In this document: one piece after another, positions 22,764 through 27,393 of the stretch | Numbering within the stretch: the first letter of the stretch is position 1 | Layout of the letters: each line of letters opens with the position of its first letter | Source: CAZGLR01 sp964526635 | Lineage (GTDB): Bacteria > Zixibacteria > MSB-5A5 > GN15 > JAAZOE01 | Direction: 5' to 3' | Length of the DNA: 27,393 bases | NCBI GenBank assembly: GCA_964526635.1 | Contig: CAZGLR010000036.1 | Span: forward strand, 1-27,393 | The notes under the pieces: generated by a model | The model's input: the letters and a program-made list of their open reading frames with translations, nothing else | Databases searched by the model: none | Told to the model about the DNA's origin: nothing | Program-made: the position numbers and the translations under genes

Positions 22764-25049
22764 ATGCCGGCGACATTGCAGGAAGCAGAAGTCTTATTCC
22801 GCAAGGGGAAAATCGATCAGGCCAAACAGACGCTGGAGCGCCTGGTCGAAGAGAATCCCGAACATCCGGGAATACTTAATGATCTCGGCGTGATTGCCTT
22901 CAACGAGCAGCGCCTGGGCGAGGCGGCCACGTATTTTTCACGGGCAATCAGTGCCGATCCGTTTCATATTGAAGCAGTTTCAAACTATTGCGGCCTGCTG
23001 GAATCAATCGGTTCGCTGCATAAGGCGTTGCCCATTCTGGAGACAGTCCTGCACAAGTATCCCGACAATGCCATAATCGCAGAATTCCACCGGAAAGCAC
23101 AACAGAATCAGGCGGCCCTGGCACTGGCTGATACTTGCGGGCGGGAAGATGATGATACTCAGTCGCCCGAAGATGAAGAGTGCACCACCGGGGCGAAATA
23201 CCTGGATGATGATGCCCCGGTATCCGAAGCAAAGACTGATCCGGGCGTGGCCGACAATCCACCACTCAACCCGGTCGCGGAAAATAACGAGGTCGAAGAT
23301 AATCCCAGCGCTGTTGATGATGTCACGAATGAGCCCACTGATGAGACAGCCGTCGAATATACGCCGGATGATAATGCGGATGTGCACAGAACGGATGATG
23401 CCGCAGCGAGCCATACATCATTGACCGAATCAATACCATCGGCCGGAGAAGTCAATAACAATGCTCCCGGTCTTTCAACCGAAATTGCCCGCGTCGGAGT
23501 TATTTGTCCGCCGGGGATGGAATCGTTTGTCAAACCCGTGGTCGAATTTCTGTCGGAGAGCTTTCCGGTCAAGACGTGTTACACAACCAATTCGGCTGAA
23601 TTAACCGCGGTCATCAACTGGGCCGATATTGTCTGGATCGAGTGGGCCAATGAACTGGCCGTCGAGTTTACCCGCGTCATGCCGCCCAACTCCGGTAAAC
23701 GGGTAATTTGCCGGCTGCATTCCTATGAAGCCTTTACCCCGTTTCCACAGCAAATCGACTGGTCCAAAGTCGATGATCTGATTTTTGTCGCTCACCATAT
23801 CAAGGACCATGTGCTGCAGACCGTACCCGGGTTGGCCGAGACAGTGCGCCGTATTCATGTCATTCCCAGCGGAGTTGATCTGGAAAAGTTTCCCTTTACC
23901 GCACGGCAATGCGGGACAAGCCTGGCGTATGTCGGATATATAAATTATAAGAAGGGCCCGATGCTTCTGGTGCACGCTATCGAGCGGCTGGTTCGTCTCA
24001 ATCCTGAATACAAACTGCATATCGCCGGTAAGATACAGGATGATCGTTACACGCTGTACTGGCAGCAGATGGTCACTGAAATGGGCCTGCAGAACAATTT
24101 GCAGTTCGACGGCTGGATTGAGGATTTGCCGTCGTGGCTGGCCGACAAGCAGTACATCATCTCAAGTTCGGTACTCGAATCTCAGGGGATGGGGATAATG
24201 GAGGCGATGGCCTGCGGGCTCAAGCCGGTTGTTCATAATTTCGTCGGCGCCCGTGGCATCTATGACAGCAAATATCTCTGGAATACCATCAATGATTTTG
24301 TCGAACAGGTTGCCTCGCCCGAATATGATTCGGCCGAGTATCGCGGCTTTATCGAGCAAAACTACTCCCTGGGTCGTCAACGTGAGGCGATTATTGGTGT
24401 CGTATCTCATCTGGCCGCACAGCGACCGCATGTTGCGGGTCAGACCGCAGCAGCACCGGGCCAGACAACAGGCAATCAGCCGGAGTCTTTCTGCGGCGCG
24501 GGGTCATACCTGGCCAATACCCGGGAGATGCGGACATTTCTGGAAGAAGTCCTGAAGAACTACGATATCAAATCGATGATCGATGTCGGTTGCGGCGACT
24601 GGAACTGGATGAAACTGGTCGATCTCGATGGTATCGAATACACCGGTTACGATCTCGATGAGGAATTCATCCGGCAGAATCGCGAGAAGTATCCGGACCA
24701 CAACTTTGAGGTGGCCGATGCGCTCAATACCTCCTGGCCCGCGGTGGATCTTATCCTGTGTCGTGATGTCTTCATCCACCTGAAAAACGATGATATCCAG
24801 AAACTGCTGGACAGTTTCAAGCGCAGCGGCGCCCGGTACCTGGTGGCGACATCATACGATTTCCTGAAAATGAACGCTGATTTTACCGACCAGCAGAAGC
24901 AGTACCGCTATACCCGTATCTCGCGACCGTCGCGCCTGGTCAATCTTGCCATTGAACCCTATGGCCTCGGTGATCCCGATGTGTATATCCGTGAAAACAA
25001 CAGCGAGGCCTGCCAGAACCGTATCATAGGAATCTGGAAACTTAAATAA
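22764..25049 (+). CDS. TPR / GT4 glycosyltransferase / SAM methyltransferase fusion
   Basis: A 761-residue cytosolic fusion. Residues 1-120 are TPR repeats (AEVLFRKGKIDQAKQTLERLVEENPEHPGIL and following). Residues about 125-232 are an acidic Asp/Glu/Thr/Pro-rich linker. Residues about 235-545 are a GT-B family 4 glycosyltransferase: GVICPPGMESF at its start, VIPSGVDLEKF, GYINYKKGPMLLVHAI and the E-x7-E catalytic motif ESQGMGIME near residue 472. Residues about 575-761 are a class I methyltransferase with motif I DVGCGDWNW near 606 and YTGYDLDEEFI. One protein could therefore add a sugar and methylate it, with the TPRs holding the acceptor. It is first in a sigma-28-driven unit with sulfotransferase and APS kinase genes. 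Flagellin as acceptor is inference. Confidence 0.88.
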   Translation: MPATLQEAEVLFRKGKIDQAKQTLERLVEENPEHPGILNDLGVIAFNEQRLGEAATYFSRAISADPFHIEAVSNYCGLLESIGSLHKALPILETVLHKYPDNAIIAEFHRKAQQNQAALALADTCGREDDDTQSPEDEECTTGAKYLDDDAPVSEAKTDPGVADNPPLNPVAENNEVEDNPSAVDDVTNEPTDETAVEYTPDDNADVHRTDDAAASHTSLTESIPSAGEVNNNAPGLSTEIARVGVICPPGMESFVKPVVEFLSESFPVKTCYTTNSAELTAVINWADIVWIEWANELAVEFTRVMPPNSGKRVICRLHSYEAFTPFPQQIDWSKVDDLIFVAHHIKDHVLQTVPGLAETVRRIHVIPSGVDLEKFPFTARQCGTSLAYVGYINYKKGPMLLVHAIERLVRLNPEYKLHIAGKIQDDRYTLYWQQMVTEMGLQNNLQFDGWIEDLPSWLADKQYIISSSVLESQGMGIMEAMACGLKPVVHNFVGARGIYDSKYLWNTINDFVEQVASPEYDSAEYRGFIEQNYSLGRQREAIIGVVSHLAAQRPHVAGQTAAAPGQTTGNQPESFCGAGSYLANTREMRTFLEEVLKNYDIKSMIDVGCGDWNWMKLVDLDGIEYTGYDLDEEFIRQNREKYPDHNFEVADALNTSWPAVDLILCRDVFIHLKNDDIQKLLDSFKRSGARYLVATSYDFLKMNADFTDQQKQYRYTRISRPSRLVNLAIEPYGLGDPDVYIRENNSEACQNRIIGIWKLK

Positions 25050-25063
25050 CGGGAAACGACAGC

Positions 25064-26857
25064 ATGGTAAAACGATTTATATTTGGACTTGGCTCAGGTC
25101 GCTCGGGAACCGACTCGCTGGCCCGTCTGCTCGACAGCCAGCCGGGATTTACCGTCAGCCATGAGATTACCGGCGGGCCGGCATGGCAATTCAATCACGG
25201 CTATCTCGAAATTCTGCTATCGCGGCTCCACACCAAGGAGACGCCGGTGGTGGGAGATGTGGCCTATCATTTGTTGCCGTATGTCGAAGCCCTGCTGGAG
25301 CGTTTGCACGACGCTCGCTTTGTCTGTCTGAAGCGCGACAAAGAAAAAACCGTGGCCAGTTTCCGGGATAAGCTTACCGATCGCGGGACACCGTGGCATA
25401 TGGGCATTTGGAAAGGCGATTGCTGGGAGGGCGCCTATATCACCCCGGAGGTCGAGAATTTCGAAGAATTGATCTCGATCTATTGGGAAAACTATTATGC
25501 CCATGCTCAGATGCTTCAGGCCAAATATCCTGACCGTTTTCGTATCTGGCCGCTTGAGGCTTTGAACGCCGAGGATAGTCAACGTGAAATCCTGCAGTTT
25601 GTCGGCGTTCCGGATGATGAAATGGTCCTCCAGGTGGGCATACGAAGCAATACCAATCCCCTGAAGGCGGCCGTGCAGCAACCAGAGAGCGGCCCGCGGG
25701 CTCCCGAGCAAGCGGCAATGACAATTCCTGCTGACGCGAGTGACCCCATGGCAGTATCCCGTGAGATCACAGCCCCAGAATCCGAAATGGATGACGCTGC
25801 AGGATTTGTTACCGACACACCAGATGGTGAAGCGGATGAACGGATAGAAACAGCCGAAGTACGCGACGCCGATAAGACCGGGGAAGCCGCCTCTCAAAGG
25901 AATAGCCAGACAACTGATTTAGAGCCGGATAGCGCTTCCGGTTCGCCCGGTATTCCAATGCTCGAGGGAATCTCTACGATTGCGGATACGAGGAATACGC
26001 ATATCGAAGAACCAGCCCCAGGGGCCATTGCGCAGCAGGATGAAAAAACCGCGCAGTCGGCATCACGATCGTTCGATGACCCACCGCCGGAGTTTATCGT
26101 GGTTGATCCAAACGCCACAGAGTTCGCTGAGCATGCCTTGACAGCCGAAGGTGACGTTTCTCCCACACCATCGTCGGGGACCGATTTGGAACAAATGGTT
26201 GAAGCGGCGCTGGTAGAAGAAGAAGATACTATTGTCGAGCGGTATGACGAGACAATGGAATTTGTGCCCGGAGAAGACAACGCCGCCCAGGCCATATATA
26301 TTGCGGGTACGGACACAACCTCAAGCAATATCGCACATAAGTTGATATCTCCGGTCGAGGGGATTGAGGCAGCCTCGATTGACCCGCTTATAATGGACAA
26401 TGACGTCAAGCCGCATGAAAAATACGTGATCGTCGTGCGGGATCCCTATGTCTGCTGCTCCGAATACCGATCACATAATGCGGAAATGACTCTGGCGGAA
26501 GCCGCCGAACAATGGGTCCGGAAGGCCTTGAACTTGAAGGTGATGGGCGCAGAGCACCAGCGCAGTATCGTGCTGACCTTTAATGAGTTGATCTCCGGAA
26601 GTGAGGCGGTGGTCGGTAAACTGCAGAAACTGGATGACAGGCTGAAGAATGTCCATTATTTCGCGTTGTTCCGCAAGTATGATCCCGATGGCGGCGGGCA
26701 GAAGATTCTGGAACGTCTGGATGATCTCCAGATGTCCAAGCTGACCGTCGAGAATGTCGGCGAGATAAACAAAGTCCTGTTTGAAGCCCGCGATATTGTC
26801 GAACATTTCGGGTTTGCGATCATCGATATGCCAATATTGAGCGAAACGGAGGGTTAA
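25064..26857 (+). CDS. Sulfotransferase with acidic linker and second half sulfotransferase domain
   Basis: A 597-residue protein. Residues 1-205 look like a complete PAPS-dependent sulfotransferase: the 5'-phosphosulfate loop GLGSGRSGTDSL (8-19), the 3'-phosphate segment FVCLKRDKEKTVASF (about 84-98) and the C-terminal WPLEALNAEDSQREILQFVGV. Residues about 205-445 are an acidic, low-complexity Ala/Glu/Asp/Thr/Pro linker. Residues about 448-590 resemble the second half of another sulfotransferase (VIVVRDPYVCCSEYR near 455, LTFNELISG, ending ARDIVEHFGFAI) but no P-loop precedes it. The domain may be degenerate, or serve in acceptor binding or dimerisation. The start is 14 bases after the upstream stop and its stop abuts the APS kinase ATG. 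There are no membrane segments, so it acts in the cytosol. Confidence 0.82.
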   Translation: MVKRFIFGLGSGRSGTDSLARLLDSQPGFTVSHEITGGPAWQFNHGYLEILLSRLHTKETPVVGDVAYHLLPYVEALLERLHDARFVCLKRDKEKTVASFRDKLTDRGTPWHMGIWKGDCWEGAYITPEVENFEELISIYWENYYAHAQMLQAKYPDRFRIWPLEALNAEDSQREILQFVGVPDDEMVLQVGIRSNTNPLKAAVQQPESGPRAPEQAAMTIPADASDPMAVSREITAPESEMDDAAGFVTDTPDGEADERIETAEVRDADKTGEAASQRNSQTTDLEPDSASGSPGIPMLEGISTIADTRNTHIEEPAPGAIAQQDEKTAQSASRSFDDPPPEFIVVDPNATEFAEHALTAEGDVSPTPSSGTDLEQMVEAALVEEEDTIVERYDETMEFVPGEDNAAQAIYIAGTDTTSSNIAHKLISPVEGIEAASIDPLIMDNDVKPHEKYVIVVRDPYVCCSEYRSHNAEMTLAEAAEQWVRKALNLKVMGAEHQRSIVLTFNELISGSEAVVGKLQKLDDRLKNVHYFALFRKYDPDGGGQKILERLDDLQMSKLTVENVGEINKVLFEARDIVEHFGFAIIDMPILSETEG

Positions 26858-27393
26858 ATGGGGGGACTGCAGGGAAGAAGGAAACATGCGCCGGCGCCGA
26901 CACTCTGGCTGACCGGACGAAGCGGGGCAGGGAAGACGACTCTCGGTGTTCGCCTGGTGGACCATATTCGCCGTCAGGGTTACCCCGTGCAATTGCTCGA
27001 TGGCGATATTGTCCGCAATGTCGTTGACAATCAGGATTTCAGCCCGGAAGGCCGTGAACGACACCTGATGTATATGGGGTTGTTTGCCCGTCTGCTCAAT
27101 GAGCAGGGGATACTGGCGGTTTGCACTTTCGTATCTCCATTGGAGACCATCCGCACCAGGCTGCGGGACGCCATATCAGATTTCCATCTGGTGTATATCA
27201 AATGCTCGCTGGAAGAAGCGATGCGCCGCGATGTCAAGGGCTTGTATCGGCGGGGCACCACTGGTATCGATCTCTTTGAGCCGCCCGAATCAGCCGAGCT
27301 TATTATAAATACTGAAATCGACGAAATCACTACCAGTCTCGATGCGCTGACGGGATATACGGATTCGATTTTGCATCCGGAAATAGCGCCGGT
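26858..27393 (+). CDS. cysC: Adenylylsulfate (APS) kinase, CysC-like, 3' end outside window
   Basis: The frame is open from ATG 26858 to the window end, 178 codons with no stop. Residues 15-29 read TLWLTGRSGAGKTTL, the Walker A of APS kinase. They are followed by LLDGDIVRNVV (Asp48-Gly-Asp50, Arg53), DFSPEGRERHL, a VSP segment and DVKGLYRR. These are the ordered CysC motifs, which phosphorylate APS to PAPS. Compared with the usual KGLY-K-ARAGEIKNFTGID, the segment here is shorter (KGLYRRGTTGID), so part of the lid/substrate loop is missing. The start directly follows the sulfotransferase stop codon, implying one operon in which this enzyme supplies PAPS to its neighbour. No ATP sulfurylase is visible in the window. 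A diverged sugar-linked kinase is a less likely alternative. Confidence 0.85.
   Translation, partial: MGGLQGRRKHAPAPTLWLTGRSGAGKTTLGVRLVDHIRRQGYPVQLLDGDIVRNVVDNQDFSPEGRERHLMYMGLFARLLNEQGILAVCTFVSPLETIRTRLRDAISDFHLVYIKCSLEEAMRRDVKGLYRRGTTGIDLFEPPESAELIINTEIDEITTSLDALTGYTDSILHPEIAP

Noticed and set aside
1..27393. CRISPR arrays, insertion sequences, tRNA/rRNA genes and prophage genes
   Set aside because: Scanned by eye for direct repeats, terminal inverted repeats, transposase motifs and tRNA-like stems; none seen. The gene order is an intact flagellar cluster.

Overview
The window is a late-flagellar gene cluster from a diderm (Gram-negative type) bacterium. Genes for both P ring (flgI) and L ring (flgH) are present. 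A convergent gene at 971-1804 encodes a secreted protein with a FlgD-like / type IX C-terminal sorting domain (motif YPNPFNP ... GIYFYRI). That domain is typical of the FCB superphylum and of candidate phyla such as Zixibacteria, KSB1 and Marinimicrobia. I favour a Zixibacteria-like organism, but this is inference from protein style only. No mobile elements, rRNA, tRNA or CRISPR arrays were seen.

Layout. (1) 1-892: the end of fliI, then fliJ, closed by a bidirectional terminator. (2) 971-1804, minus strand: the secreted sorting-domain protein. (3) 2070-2391: a self-contained unit with a sigma-28 promoter, a 74-residue six-cysteine protein that may be leaderless, and a terminator. (4) 2464-7297: a near-perfect sigma-54 promoter followed by flgF-flgG-flgA-flgH-flgI-flgJ (rod, rings, lytic transglycosylase). 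(5) 7327-14930: a sigma-28-like promoter, then flgN-flgK-csrA-flgL-fliW and a large TPR-glycosyltransferase of family 2. (6) 14963-21087: a sigma-28 promoter, a structured leader with CsrA-type sites, flagellin, then flaG-fliD-fliS and a FlgN/FliT-like chaperone. (7) 21094-22546: a sigma-28-like promoter, flgM (anti-sigma-28) and an HDOD gene. (8) 22648-27393: a sigma-28 promoter, then a TPR / GT4 glycosyltransferase / methyltransferase fusion, a sulfotransferase with a second half-domain, and an APS kinase cut by the window end.

How it works together. The DNA shows a two-tier hierarchy. Sigma-54 drives the rod and ring operon. Sigma-28, held by FlgM, drives junction, filament and chaperone genes. 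A CsrA-FliW circuit appears to be superimposed: both genes are present, and the flagellin leader carries an AAGGA motif in the apical loop of a 7-bp hairpin plus a second AAGGA in the Shine-Dalgarno, the same arrangement as Bacillus subtilis hag. A similar CARGGAUG hairpin precedes the TPR-glycosyltransferase, so glycosylation may share this control.

The most unusual part is the last unit. A filament-class promoter precedes genes for glycosyl transfer, methylation, sulfuryl transfer and PAPS supply. I infer a pathway that builds a methylated, sulfated glycan on the filament or cell surface and is switched on only after hook completion. The APS kinase has no stop codon inside the window.
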